Below are positions 14,627 through 21,727 of a DNA stretch of 21,727 bases, piece by piece; positions within the stretch are counted from its first letter, which is position 1; each line of letters opens with the position of its first letter. The DNA is taken from assembly GCA_937935995.1 (NCBI GenBank), contig CALGXF010000031.1, positions 1 to 21,727 on the forward strand. Direction: 5' to 3'. Under the pieces are notes generated by a model that ran no database searches, had not been told where the DNA came from, and worked only from the letters and a program-made list of their open reading frames with translations. Made by a program: the position numbers and the translations under genes. The stretch is from an uncultured Alphaproteobacteria bacterium. GTDB lineage: Bacteria > Pseudomonadota > Alphaproteobacteria > CAAHEQ01 > UBA3637.

Positions 14627-15064
14627 TTATTGTTGCTGACCTTTGGCGGGGAAACGCCCGAAGTTGCCAATCATTTCATCCCAAACGCTCAAATCTTTTC
14701 CGTAAGACTTGGTCACATCGGCGTCATATGGGACATTAATACCGTCGTTTAAATCCAATTGGCTGATTTTCGCAATCGTGTCATCCGGTTTAAACGTAAT
14801 AACCAAAACGCGGCGGCTTGTTTCTTTCGGGGATAAAAAAGCCCGTTGTTGTTCTTTAGATTCCACATACACCCATGATTCTTCCTGAAATAAAGTGATA
14901 TGAGCCGGACTGCCGATTAAACGGGTCACATCTTCTTTGGTGTGTTTGCCGGGTTTAATGGCCGCAATCCGCTTGTCGGAAGGCATGTCTCCGATTTGAT
15001 TGACCGGTAAAGAACAAGCACTTAATAAAAAAATACTGAAAATGATGAAACTTATCTTGCTCAT
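14627..15064 (-). CDS. bamE: BamE (SmpA/OmlA) outer-membrane lipoprotein
   Basis: BamE is the small lipoprotein of the BAM machine that folds barrel proteins into the outer membrane. The 145-residue precursor has a signal peptide with lipobox LSAC (lipidated Cys17). The SmpA/OmlA core shows IKPGKHTKEDVTRLIGSPAHITLFQEESWVYVESKEQ, the signature loop and helix of the fold. The C-terminal 40 residues are lineage-specific. AAGAAGG precedes the start. It is divergent from the DUF177 gene at 15122, an arrangement common in Alphaproteobacteria. Confidence 0.92.
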   Translation of the reverse strand: MSKISFIIFSIFLLSACSLPVNQIGDMPSDKRIAAIKPGKHTKEDVTRLIGSPAHITLFQEESWVYVESKEQQRAFLSPKETSRRVLVITFKPDDTIAKISQLDLNDGINVPYDADVTKSYGKDLSVWDEMIGNFGRFPAKGQQQ

Positions 15065-15121
15065 TTGACCCTTCTTTGCTATGACTTAACCTATATATAG
15101 AAGAAAAGGACGAAAAAAACA

Positions 15122-15628
15122 ATGATAAAATCGGAAATGTCGCAAATTGTTGATATCAGAACCGTTCCGGATGCCGGGAAAAGCTTTGATTTAACGGCGA
15201 CGCCGGCGCAGTTGACAGCTATCGCTAAACGGTTAAAATTGCTCGGTTTACAAAAATTGACAGCGCATGTTCATGTGAAGGGGCACACAAAAGTTAAAGT
15301 AGCCGGCCGGTTTGAGGCAGATGTGACGTATCAATGTGTGGTGACATTGGATGCGTTTGACAGCCATGTGTCGGGGACGTTTGAAACGGTTTTTCAAAAA
15401 GATATTCCGGATGCGGTTGAATTGGATTTGGATATGGATGCGGAAGATACGGAACCGTTGACGGGGGATCAGTTGGATATTGGTGAGTATGTTATTCAAC
15501 AATTGGCTTTGGCGTTGGATCCGTTCCCCAAAAAGAACAAAGAGTTAGCTTTTTCGTACAAAGACGAGGGGTTTGATGATGAAGAAACAACGCATCCGTT
15601 TGAAAAGTTGAAAATATTGAAAAATTAG
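15122..15628 (+). CDS. DUF177 (YceD) family protein
   Basis: The 168-residue cytoplasmic protein matches the YceD family. A strand-rich N-terminal half is followed by AGRFEADVTYQCVVTLDAFDSHVSGTFETVF, and then DQLDIGEYVIQQLALALDPFPKK, the most conserved part. Members are linked genetically to 23S rRNA accumulation and usually neighbour rpmF or plsX. Here neither follows; the next gene is an unrecognised ORF, so the common synteny is kept only on the bamE side. Only one cysteine of the usual CxxC-like region is left. AAGGA lies upstream. Confidence 0.85.
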   Translation: MIKSEMSQIVDIRTVPDAGKSFDLTATPAQLTAIAKRLKLLGLQKLTAHVHVKGHTKVKVAGRFEADVTYQCVVTLDAFDSHVSGTFETVFQKDIPDAVELDLDMDAEDTEPLTGDQLDIGEYVIQQLALALDPFPKKNKELAFSYKDEGFDDEETTHPFEKLKILKN

Positions 15629-15635
15629 AAAGGGC

Positions 15636-15664
15636 TTGATTTTTGTCAACAAATTTCCTATACT
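15636..15664 (+). promoter_or_regulatory. Promoter of the 223-residue protein gene
   Basis: TTGATT (15636-15641) and TATACT (15659-15664) are exactly 17 bases apart, 27 bases before the ATG at 15692. The -10 is identical to that of the orphan promoter at 10488. Confidence 0.6.
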
Positions 15665-15691
15665 ATTCATAGAGAAAGGCAGGTTAACAAA

Positions 15692-16363
15692 ATGGTAAAC
15701 ACACTTGACAAGACAAAAGAACAAACCAATTTACGTTCTCAATTGGCCGAACGGCAACAAGTGAACTTACAATCTCATGCGCCGTCTGTCGGGCGGTATG
15801 CCGGTGTGGCCAGTGACTCTAAACGCGACGTTGCCGCCGTGAATGCTTTGGTCAACGGCGTCTTTGCCGACGGCGTTGTTACTACGAATGAAATGGAAGC
15901 ATTAAATGCGAATCGGGATGATGTCGTGTATGACTTTATCGTTGCAGTGGAAATGTATAATGATATGAAAAAATCCGGCCTGTATTCTCAAGCGGCTTTG
16001 GATAATGCCCACTATGTGATGATGCAATTGAAAATTGCACGGGATGTTTCTTACGGTGCCGTGAATCGGGCTGCTCATTATAACAATGCAACGTCCGAGG
16101 AAGTCAAACGCCGTGCCGAACGCCGTGAACAAAAAGAAACGATTCAATTGGCTTTGCTGCCGGTTGAAATCGCTTTGATGACAAGTTTGGCCGATGATTT
16201 TATCAAGTTGGCTTATCAGGATGACAAAGAAAAAGCGCGTCCGTTATCGGCTGAAGAATACCAACGGCGGACAGCTCGGGTTCAGGCGATGATTCAAGAA
16301 GCGGATCACAACCGGACGCCGTCTTTGGTTTTATCTGTTTATAATCAACGGCAAAACGCTTAA
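15692..16363 (+). CDS. Unrecognised helical protein (223 aa)
   Basis: I do not recognise this family. The product is hydrophilic and almost wholly helix-forming, with no cysteine, signal peptide or membrane segment. Segments seen: a Gln/Glu-rich start (TKEQTNLRSQLAERQQVNLQ), a Gly/Ser linker (SVGRYAGVASDSK), a central part (VNALVNGVFADGVVTTNEMEAL) resembling an EF-hand or TerB-like D-rich turn but too short to assign, and a charged helix EEVKRRAERREQKETIQ. It has its own promoter and lies just upstream of the rpmH promoter. A scaffold or regulator is possible; function is open. Confidence 0.8.
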   Translation: MVNTLDKTKEQTNLRSQLAERQQVNLQSHAPSVGRYAGVASDSKRDVAAVNALVNGVFADGVVTTNEMEALNANRDDVVYDFIVAVEMYNDMKKSGLYSQAALDNAHYVMMQLKIARDVSYGAVNRAAHYNNATSEEVKRRAERREQKETIQLALLPVEIALMTSLADDFIKLAYQDDKEKARPLSAEEYQRRTARVQAMIQEADHNRTPSLVLSVYNQRQNA

Positions 16364-16376
16364 ATTAAAAAAGCAG

Positions 16377-16405
16377 TTGACATTTTGTGAAAAGTGCTTT
16401 ATAAA
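16377..16405 (+). promoter_or_regulatory. Strong promoter of the rpmH operon
   Basis: TTGACA (16377-16382) and TATAAA (16400-16405) are 17 bases apart, nearly full consensus. TATAAA recurs inverted as TTTATA at 16414-16419, forming a symmetrical element around the likely start site. Confidence 0.8.
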
Positions 16406-16447
16406 AGGCGCTCTTTATAGGATTAATTAAAAATTGGAGTAATGACC

Positions 16448-16582
16448 ATGAAACGTACATATCAACCTTCACAATTGGTTCGCTCTCGCCGTCATGGTTT
16501 TAGAAGTCGTATGGCTACAGTCGGCGGCCGCAAAGTTTTAAATGCTCGCCGTCAAAAAGGCCGTAAAGTTTTGTCCGCTTAA
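16448..16582 (+). CDS. rpmH: 50S ribosomal protein L34
   Basis: This 44-residue protein reads MKRTYQPSQLVRSRRHGF, then RSRMATVGGRKVLNARRQKGRKVLSA, a standard L34 that binds 23S rRNA. The ATG at 16448 is preferred to one two codons earlier because GGAG is 8 bases from it and only 2 from the other. It is first in the rpmH-rnpA-yidD-yidC-engB cluster. Confidence 0.97.
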   Translation: MKRTYQPSQLVRSRRHGFRSRMATVGGRKVLNARRQKGRKVLSA

Positions 16583-16615
16583 TCGGCGTTCAAAGCGTTA
16601 AAAGGGTGTCGATTG

Positions 16616-16960
16616 ATGGTTCAACCCCTTGTACGATTGAAGAAACACAAAGAGTTCGTGAGCGTTGCTGAACATGGCCGCAAATATGTGGCAAAGGGAT
16701 TGATTTTACAAGTCCTTGTTCGGCCCCAAGATAATCGGTTTAATGACTTAATACGTGTTGGTTTCACAACAAGCCGCAAAGTCGGTAATGCTGTGAAACG
16801 CAACCGTATTCGTCGTCGTTTAAGGGAAGTTGTCCGGCTGCATTTGCCGCAGATTGCTCAAAAAGGTTGCGATTACGTGATTATCGGACGGACTCGGACG
16901 TTGATGCGTCCTTTTGATGAATTGGTTCAAGATTTACGCGACGCCGTCGCTTCTGTTTAA
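16616..16960 (+). CDS. rnpA: Ribonuclease P protein component
   Basis: RnpA is the protein subunit of RNase P that helps the catalytic RNA cleave tRNA 5' leaders. The 114-residue product has the LKKHKEFVSVAEHGRKYVAKGL start region, VGFTTSRKVGNAVKRN and the RNR motif KRNRIRRRLRE (61-71), followed by CDYVIIGR. An in-frame TTG lies one codon upstream; ATG is taken as the start. It begins 33 bases after rpmH. Confidence 0.95.
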   Translation: MVQPLVRLKKHKEFVSVAEHGRKYVAKGLILQVLVRPQDNRFNDLIRVGFTTSRKVGNAVKRNRIRRRLREVVRLHLPQIAQKGCDYVIIGRTRTLMRPFDELVQDLRDAVASV

Positions 16961-16971
16961 CGGAGGTCCTG

Positions 16972-17217
16972 ATGAACATTTTCGCACGTTTGGGCCTTTT
17001 TTTTATTTCTGCGTATCAAATCCTGATTTCTCCGTTTAAAGTTTCTTGCTGCCGATTTCAGCCGACTTGTTCGCAATATGCGAAAATAGCGATTCAAAAA
17101 CATGGATTTTTAAAAGGAATTCTGTTAACCTGCAAAAGAATTTTAAGATGTCACCCGTGGGGCGGGTCAGGATATGACCCGGTGCCGGAGGTGTTTATGG
17201 AACATAAGGAACATTAA
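16972..17217 (+). CDS. yidD: Membrane protein insertion efficiency factor YidD
   Basis: YidD is a small inner-membrane-associated protein that assists YidC. The 81-residue product has an amphipathic N-terminal segment (ARLGLFFISAYQILISPF), then CCRFQPTCSQYAKIAIQKHG and CHPWGGSGYDPVP, the family signature with all conserved cysteines. GGAGG lies upstream. It ends directly before the yidC ATG with no gap, suggesting coupled translation. Confidence 0.96.
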   Translation: MNIFARLGLFFISAYQILISPFKVSCCRFQPTCSQYAKIAIQKHGFLKGILLTCKRILRCHPWGGSGYDPVPEVFMEHKEH

Positions 17218-18885
17218 ATGGATAAAAATGATTTTCAAAATGTCGCTGTGGCGATTGTCTTGTCTTTGGCTGTTTTGTTCGGGGTTGAGTGGTTTTTTCC
17301 AACGGATCCCGTTCCAAGCAACGCGCCTCAATCCGTAACGGCGCCGGTTGATGTACAGCCTTTAACACCGGCGACTGATAACAAGATTTTACCGGTTTTG
17401 CAAGAAACAGACGATTCGCCGGTTATCGCGATTCAAAGCGATACATTGACAGGATCGATTCGTTTGAAAGGCGCGCGTTTTGATCATTTAACATTGCGTC
17501 AATTCAAAGAAACATTGGCAAAGGATAGCCCGGATGTGACTTTGTTAACACCTTCTTATTATGCGGCATTCGGGATGACGGGGTTGACCAAAGGGATTGA
17601 TATGCCGGATGATCAAACGCTTTGGACGGCTGACCGTCAGGAACTGACGCCCGAAACGCCTGTCACGTTGACTTGGACAAATGCACAAGGAATTGAATTT
17701 AAACGCACCATTCGCTTGGATAAAGAATACATGTTCACTATTCAAGATGAGTTTGTGAACACATCGGCCAATCCGGTGGCGTTCGCGGCAGACGGCGTCA
17801 TTGTTCGAATCAATCCGCCCGAAACGCAGGTAGCGACGGTTCACGAAGGATTTGTCGGCGTTTTAGATGGTTCTTTACGTGAAATTAAATTGAAAGATTT
17901 GAAAGACGATAAAAAAGAAAGCTTTACAACAACCGGCGGTTGGATGGGATTGACGGAAAAATATTGGCTGTCCGCTTTGGCGTTTGATCAAAAATTGCAG
18001 GGCGTTTCAAATGTTTATTCGTATCAATCTGTTCAAGGAAAAGACGTTTATTCGGCTTATTTCGTCACGCCGACTCTGACAGTGCCGGCAGGGCAGAGTC
18101 TATCGAACACGTCTCATTTCTTTGCGGGGCCGAAGGAATTAAAGTTGTTGGCCGATTATCAAAAAGACTTGGGTATCGAAAAGTTTGAGCTAGCGATTGA
18201 TTTCGGGTGGTTTTATTTCCTGACAAAGCCTTTCCTGATTATTTTAGGCTATTTAAATCATTTTGTCGGCAATATGGGTGTAGCGATTTTGATTTTTGCA
18301 ACATTGCTTCGGCTGTTGTTGTTGCCGATTGCGGGCAAATCGTACGAAAGCATGGCGAAAATGCGTAAATTGCAACCGAAATTAAAAGATTTGCAAGAGC
18401 GGTATAAAAACGACAAAATGCGGTTGAACCAAGAAATGATGATGCTTTATAAGAAAGAAAAAGTTAATCCGGCTTCGGGATGTCTGCCATTGTTCATTCA
18501 AATTCCGATTTTCTTTTCACTTTATAAAGTGTTGTCGGTTTCGATTGAAATGCGGCAAGCACCGTTTTTCGGGTGGATTCAAGACTTATCTGCTCCTGAT
18601 CCGTCTTCGGTATTCACGTTGTTTGGCTTGATTCCGTGGGATGTGCCATCGTTTTTGAATATCGGTATTTGGCCTGTTTTGATGGGCATTACGATGTATT
18701 TGCAGCAAAAGATGAGCCCGCAGGTTGCCGATAAAAACCAAGCAATGGTTTTGCGTTGGATGCCTGTTTTGTTCATGTTTATGCTGGGGCGGTTTGCTTC
18801 CGGGTTGGTGATTTACTGGACATGGAGCAATGTGCTGTCCATTATTCAACAACGCTATGTTATGCACAAGTACGGAGTGGATTAA
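17218..18885 (+). CDS. yidC: Membrane protein insertase YidC
   Basis: YidC inserts and folds inner-membrane proteins, alone or with SecYEG. The 555-residue form is the Gram-negative type: first membrane helix at about 8-26, a large periplasmic beta domain (about 50-330), then the conserved insertase core. In the core, Arg365 (ATLLRLLLLP) is the key hydrophilic-groove residue, and the cytoplasmic coiled hairpin KMRKLQPKLKDLQERYKNDKM is followed by EKVNPASGCLPLFIQIPIFFSLYKVL and, near the end, GLVIYWTWSNVLSIIQQ. AAGGA precedes the start. It overlaps engB by one base (TAATG). Confidence 0.97.
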   Translation: MDKNDFQNVAVAIVLSLAVLFGVEWFFPTDPVPSNAPQSVTAPVDVQPLTPATDNKILPVLQETDDSPVIAIQSDTLTGSIRLKGARFDHLTLRQFKETLAKDSPDVTLLTPSYYAAFGMTGLTKGIDMPDDQTLWTADRQELTPETPVTLTWTNAQGIEFKRTIRLDKEYMFTIQDEFVNTSANPVAFAADGVIVRINPPETQVATVHEGFVGVLDGSLREIKLKDLKDDKKESFTTTGGWMGLTEKYWLSALAFDQKLQGVSNVYSYQSVQGKDVYSAYFVTPTLTVPAGQSLSNTSHFFAGPKELKLLADYQKDLGIEKFELAIDFGWFYFLTKPFLIILGYLNHFVGNMGVAILIFATLLRLLLLPIAGKSYESMAKMRKLQPKLKDLQERYKNDKMRLNQEMMMLYKKEKVNPASGCLPLFIQIPIFFSLYKVLSVSIEMRQAPFFGWIQDLSAPDPSSVFTLFGLIPWDVPSFLNIGIWPVLMGITMYLQQKMSPQVADKNQAMVLRWMPVLFMFMLGRFASGLVIYWTWSNVLSIIQQRYVMHKYGVD

Positions 18886-19529
18886 TGGATGAACATGAAG
18901 CTCAACTGGCGGCCGGGCGTGCTTTGTTTGCCAAAGCATGTACGTTTGTCATCGGGTGTGCGCGATTAGATCAACTGCCGGCGCATGATAAAGTTGAAGT
19001 TGCTTTTGCAGGGCGTTCTAATGTCGGTAAGTCCAGCTTGATTAACGGCCTGACACGGCGTAAAGATTTGGCTCGGGCTTCCGCAACGCCGGGACGAACG
19101 CAGCAAATTAATTATTTTGATTTGGGTGAGTCGGTGTATTTAGTTGACTTGCCGGGATACGGATATGCTCAAGCGCCCGAAAAACAAGTTAAATCGTGGA
19201 ATGAATTGGTTTTTACTTATTTAAAAGGGCGCCCGACGTTGAGGCGTGTCTTTTTGTTGATTGATTCGCGTCACGGAGTCACCAAAAAAGACGAAGAGGT
19301 GATGACAATGTTGGATAAAGCAGCTGTTGTTTTCCAAGTCGTTATGACCAAGTGTGATAAGCCGAATAAAACAGAGCTGGCAAAGAATAAAGCGGCAGTT
19401 GATGCGGCGATTAAAAAGCATACGGCCGCTTACCCTGAAGTTATTGTTACCAGCTCCCAAAAAGATATCGGCTTGGACGAGGTTCGCGCTCAAATTGCCG
19501 AACTGGCCGGCTGTGGAATCGGCGGATAA
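18885..19529 (+). CDS. engB: Ribosome biogenesis GTPase EngB (YihA/YsxC)
   Basis: EngB is a GTPase needed for late 50S subunit assembly. The 214-residue product carries G1 GRSNVGKSS (43-51), G2 TPGRTQ (68-73), G3 DLPGYG (88-93) and G4 TKCD. The ATG at 18885 shares its A with the yidC stop (TAATG) and has GGAG upstream, so the longer frame starting inside yidC is not used. Its stop is 3 bases from the stop of the convergent cysteine-rich gene. Confidence 0.95.
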   Translation: MDEHEAQLAAGRALFAKACTFVIGCARLDQLPAHDKVEVAFAGRSNVGKSSLINGLTRRKDLARASATPGRTQQINYFDLGESVYLVDLPGYGYAQAPEKQVKSWNELVFTYLKGRPTLRRVFLLIDSRHGVTKKDEEVMTMLDKAAVVFQVVMTKCDKPNKTELAKNKAAVDAAIKKHTAAYPEVIVTSSQKDIGLDEVRAQIAELAGCGIGG

Positions 19530-19532
19530 CGT

Positions 19533-21623
19533 CTATCCCGTCATGGTACACGCACCATTGACGTACGTATGTCCGGCCGGACAACAATAATTCGTTCCGT
19601 CGACGGATGTCACATTGCCGTCGCAAGTACACCCGTCGGACATATCATATCCCGTTTGCGGGCAATGTCCGGTTGAAGCACATTGCGGTAAATAAACCGA
19701 ACCGCAATCGGTCCCATCGTAATCACATCCGATTCCACATTGAATCCCACTGTACGAACACTGAATGCCACCGGTGTCATAAATGCAGGCCATGCCTTCA
19801 TTGGTTGCTTTTCCGGTTTCTTGACATCCGAATAAGTCTCGAGCAGCGATATATTGATATTCGAAACCGGCCGGACATCCGGGATCTGTACAAGAGCCTT
19901 GTTTAACAGTATTCAAACTTGTTCGAAGTTCGCATCTTTTGTCTGTATCTTTCTGATAACAATTTTGATAATATGCGCCGTTTGTCGTTGTACAATAAAT
20001 ACCCATGTCAGGGTCTTCACAATATCCTGTTTCCGAGTTATAGATCATGTTGTCCGGACATCCCATCTCGCACGAACCGCAATTAAAAGGATCCGAACAA
20101 CCGGTGCCGCATTGAAACCCATATTGTAGGCAATTCCATTTTGTGTAATTACGTGTCGGATAGCATATAAAATTCTCATCGAATAAACAGCTGCCGTAAG
20201 TGGTTAGACTATCTCCCAAGTACGTCAACGAAGCTGACGACAATATGTTTTGGCAAACCATTTCATCACAAGTTCCGGCACTTTGTACCAAGTTGGAATC
20301 TGTCTGCATACAAAGCTGATTATTTTTAAAGCAGGCAAAAATCCGTCTGTCCTCGTAATAATTTGTGCATAAAATATCATCCGAGATTTGTTTTTGGCAT
20401 CGATAGGCATAGGATTGACCCTGCATATAACCGAATACCTCGTCAGATTGACAATAATCGGCATAACAAATCCCTATTCCGCATTCTCGTCCTTGTGCAT
20501 TGCAATTGTATCCGCATCGAATATCATTGATATAACAATCATAATTTGTGGGGCCGCCACGACAGTCAATCTTTTGACACACACCGTCAACGGGCGTATA
20601 ACCCGATTTGCAACATAGGTTTGCCTCTTCAAAATAATACGGCGCATCCGCCGGACATTCACACACCCCCGTATCCGGGTTCAGAACAAGATTATTTTGA
20701 CACGCACAATTTCCATCGTTGCCGCATACTTGACCGGCCGGACAACACACATGGTTGCAACAGTTGGTATCACAACAATCCATGTCGCCACACTTCGTCG
20801 CCGTCGGCGTCGGACAACATGTGTTCGAGGTCGTACAATAATCACTGCCGCAATCCGTACAGCCGTCAGAACCGCACGGCGTTTGAATGACCGTACACTG
20901 TCCGTTGCAACATGTTTCCCCTGCCGAACATGTCGGAATACATGTTTGGGTCACATCACCTTGATATTTGGCCAAATAGAAAAGCATCAAATTGGTTTCT
21001 TGGTCACATATATCGGATCCGTCAAACAACACATTGTTCACGGTGACGGTTTGAGTTGAATGAAGCATGTCAAGCATAAGGGAACAAACACGTTTTGGAA
21101 CGCTGTCTACCTGAATGGCAAAAGCCTCTTCGTTTTCGACCCAAATAGCCATAGGATACCCATGTGTAGACGTATTCCCCAATTCGGCAAGAACCAATTC
21201 GCCGGTTGTCATGTCATAGAGTTGATTACTGTCTAAAGCTGCGAGTTCCCAAACATGGACATCGTGGATGGTATTGTTGGCTTTGTACTTGGCAAAAGCC
21301 CATGTTAATCCGGCAACGGCAATAACGGATAGTACGCCGACAATGGCCAGTACGGCAAGCATTTCAATCATGCTGCGACCGAATTGGTTGGCGGTTTGAG
21401 GGGAAAGGTGACCGGCTTGATATCGGCGGGGCGAAGGGGCGCGGGTGGGCGCCCCGCCGATTATGTGATGCGATTGTGGCTTGGCCGATGGACAGGGGAA
21501 ATGCATCCGGTGGCACAACCGATCCAAATTCCCAAGTGTCGCCCCGCGTGTTGAAGGCGGTCGGGGCGACCCTTTTTTTGACAGATTCATTCCGACCGGT
21601 AAATCCATTCCCGCGTCGGACAA
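19533..21623 (-). CDS. Very cysteine-rich protein with type IV prepilin-like N-terminus
   Basis: The frame encodes 696 residues from a TTG at 21623. Residues 82-109 are prepilin-like: G82 | RSMIE with Glu at +5, then the hydrophobic helix MLAVLAIVGVLSVIAVAGLTWAF. The +1 residue is Arg, not the usual Phe or Met. Residues about 115-230 look like a pilin head. The rest holds about 68 cysteines in repeated modules of the form QCGxGC-6/7-CGxC (around GIQCGIGCDYDGTDCGS and FQCGTGCSDPFNCGSC) and CCPAGxxxxxGxC, implying many disulfides and an extracellular or surface site. The start is uncertain: no NTG codon lies between the ATG at 21506 and G82, and the frame stays open to the window edge, so the gene may begin upstream. 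The first 80 residues contain two GC-rich hairpins and may be partly untranslated. Function unknown; adhesin or minor pilin is a guess. Confidence 0.7.
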   Translation of the reverse strand: MSDAGMDLPVGMNLSKKGSPRPPSTRGATLGNLDRLCHRMHFPCPSAKPQSHHIIGGAPTRAPSPRRYQAGHLSPQTANQFGRSMIEMLAVLAIVGVLSVIAVAGLTWAFAKYKANNTIHDVHVWELAALDSNQLYDMTTGELVLAELGNTSTHGYPMAIWVENEEAFAIQVDSVPKRVCSLMLDMLHSTQTVTVNNVLFDGSDICDQETNLMLFYLAKYQGDVTQTCIPTCSAGETCCNGQCTVIQTPCGSDGCTDCGSDYCTTSNTCCPTPTATKCGDMDCCDTNCCNHVCCPAGQVCGNDGNCACQNNLVLNPDTGVCECPADAPYYFEEANLCCKSGYTPVDGVCQKIDCRGGPTNYDCYINDIRCGYNCNAQGRECGIGICYADYCQSDEVFGYMQGQSYAYRCQKQISDDILCTNYYEDRRIFACFKNNQLCMQTDSNLVQSAGTCDEMVCQNILSSASLTYLGDSLTTYGSCLFDENFICYPTRNYTKWNCLQYGFQCGTGCSDPFNCGSCEMGCPDNMIYNSETGYCEDPDMGIYCTTTNGAYYQNCYQKDTDKRCELRTSLNTVKQGSCTDPGCPAGFEYQYIAARDLFGCQETGKATNEGMACIYDTGGIQCSYSGIQCGIGCDYDGTDCGSVYLPQCASTGHCPQTGYDMSDGCTCDGNVTSVDGTNYCCPAGHTYVNGACTMTG
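21422..21461. repeat. GC-rich stem-loop 1 (12-bp perfect arms)
   Basis: ATCGGCGGGGCG at 21422-21433 pairs perfectly with CGCCCCGCCGAT at 21450-21461 around a 16-base loop. An alternative inner pairing (GGGGCGC with GCGCCCC) is also possible. It falls in the leader-encoding part of the prepilin-like frame and is much richer in GC than its surroundings. Confidence 0.75.
21538..21579 (+). terminator. GC-rich stem-loop 2 followed by T7
   Basis: GTCGCCCC (21538-21545) pairs with GGGGCGAC (21563-21570), extended past one mismatch by AAG/CTT. On the + strand seven T follow (21573-21579), so it looks like a rightward terminator, yet no rightward gene ends here. It shares the core CGGGGCGA with stem-loop 1, so the two may belong to a repeat family. 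Confidence 0.5.
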
Positions 21624-21692
21624 GCTGTTATCCGTTCGACTGTCAAGTCGCCGATGTTGAAAAAATGAGAGAAAACCTATCCTAGAGGTAGT

Positions 21693-21727
21693 ATGGGGGG
21701 GGGGGGGAATTGCTTTATGGTTGAAAA
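21693..21727 (+). other. Run of 13 G, possible contingency tract
   Basis: Thirteen G run from 21695 to 21707. On the + strand they follow directly after an ATG (21693) with AGAGG upstream, so a rightward gene leaving the window could begin here. On the minus strand they read as C within the still-open frame leading to the cysteine-rich gene. Tracts this long slip readily and can switch genes on and off, but a sequencing or contig-end artefact is also possible. Confidence 0.35.

Noticed and set aside
16371..16400. Inverted repeat AAAGCA...TGCTTT as a terminator before rpmH
   Set aside because: It encloses the rpmH -35 box, the loop is 19 bases and no T run follows.
16340..16450. Possible replication origin near rpmH
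   Set aside because: No dnaA gene and no cluster of TTATCCACA-type boxes is visible; many bacteria keep the rpmH cluster away from the origin.
18756..18884. Longer engB frame starting within yidC
   Set aside because: EngB homology begins at the ATG at 18885, which is coupled to the yidC stop and has GGAG upstream.
20697..21059. Arginine- and threonine-rich 120-codon + strand frame
   Set aside because: It is the reverse complement of the cysteine codons of the cysteine-rich gene; the bias explains its odd composition.
1..21727. CRISPR array, insertion sequence or prophage genes
   Set aside because: No regularly spaced repeats, transposase, integrase or phage structural genes were seen.

Overview
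The window looks like a compact alphaproteobacterial chromosome segment of moderate GC content. Support comes from the order rpmH-rnpA-yidD-yidC-engB (yihA), a divergent bamE / DUF177 pair, a TrmN6-type methyltransferase beginning TTDDFLGG, and promoters close to TTGACA-17-TATAAT. The prepilin-like motif GRSMIEMLAVLAI joined to a very cysteine-rich ectodomain suggests an uncultured, host-associated (gut-type) alphaproteobacterium; that lineage guess is inference from memory and was not tested.

Layout. 1-112: tRNA-Pro(GGG) on the minus strand with its own promoter and terminator. 171-2276: two divergent HD-domain proteins, one an alpha/beta-hydrolase-HD fusion and the other an HDDC2/YfbR-like nucleotidase. 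2273-5635: an outer-membrane barrel protein, MsrB, a GNAT acetyltransferase and a short RNase J-like beta-CASP nuclease. 5869-10432: a co-directional envelope group made of a DUF3015 periplasmic protein, a DUF4105 (Lnb-like) protein ending in a probable outer-membrane barrel, and a 754-residue U32 protein (RlhA-type RNA modification family). 10568-12421: a YheS-like ABC-F ATPase, divergent from a membrane-anchored metallophosphoesterase (12512-13609). 13598-15628: TrmN6, an unrecognised 65-residue protein, the BamE lipoprotein and DUF177. 15692-16363: an unrecognised 223-residue protein just before the strong rpmH promoter. 16448-19529: rpmH, rnpA, yidD, yidC, engB, the ribosome and membrane-protein biogenesis operon. 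19533 to the end: a very large cysteine-rich prepilin-like protein on the minus strand, whose 5' region holds two GC-rich stem-loops and a run of 13 G near the window edge.

Working together. Most genes are housekeeping or envelope genes: translation and RNA handling (tRNA-Pro, L34, RnpA, RNase J-like, ABC-F, TrmN6, U32, EngB) and envelope assembly (YidD, YidC, BamE, the DUF3015/DUF4105 pair, the barrel proteins, the pilin-like protein). Packing is tight: five of the six convergent gene pairs overlap at their stops, abut, or are separated by 3 bases, leaving no room for conventional terminators. The least ordinary parts are the cysteine-rich pilin-like gene with its homopolymer and hairpins, a perfect terminator-like hairpin inside the first codons of the DUF4105 gene, and an orphan near-consensus promoter that fires antisense to the ABC-F gene.
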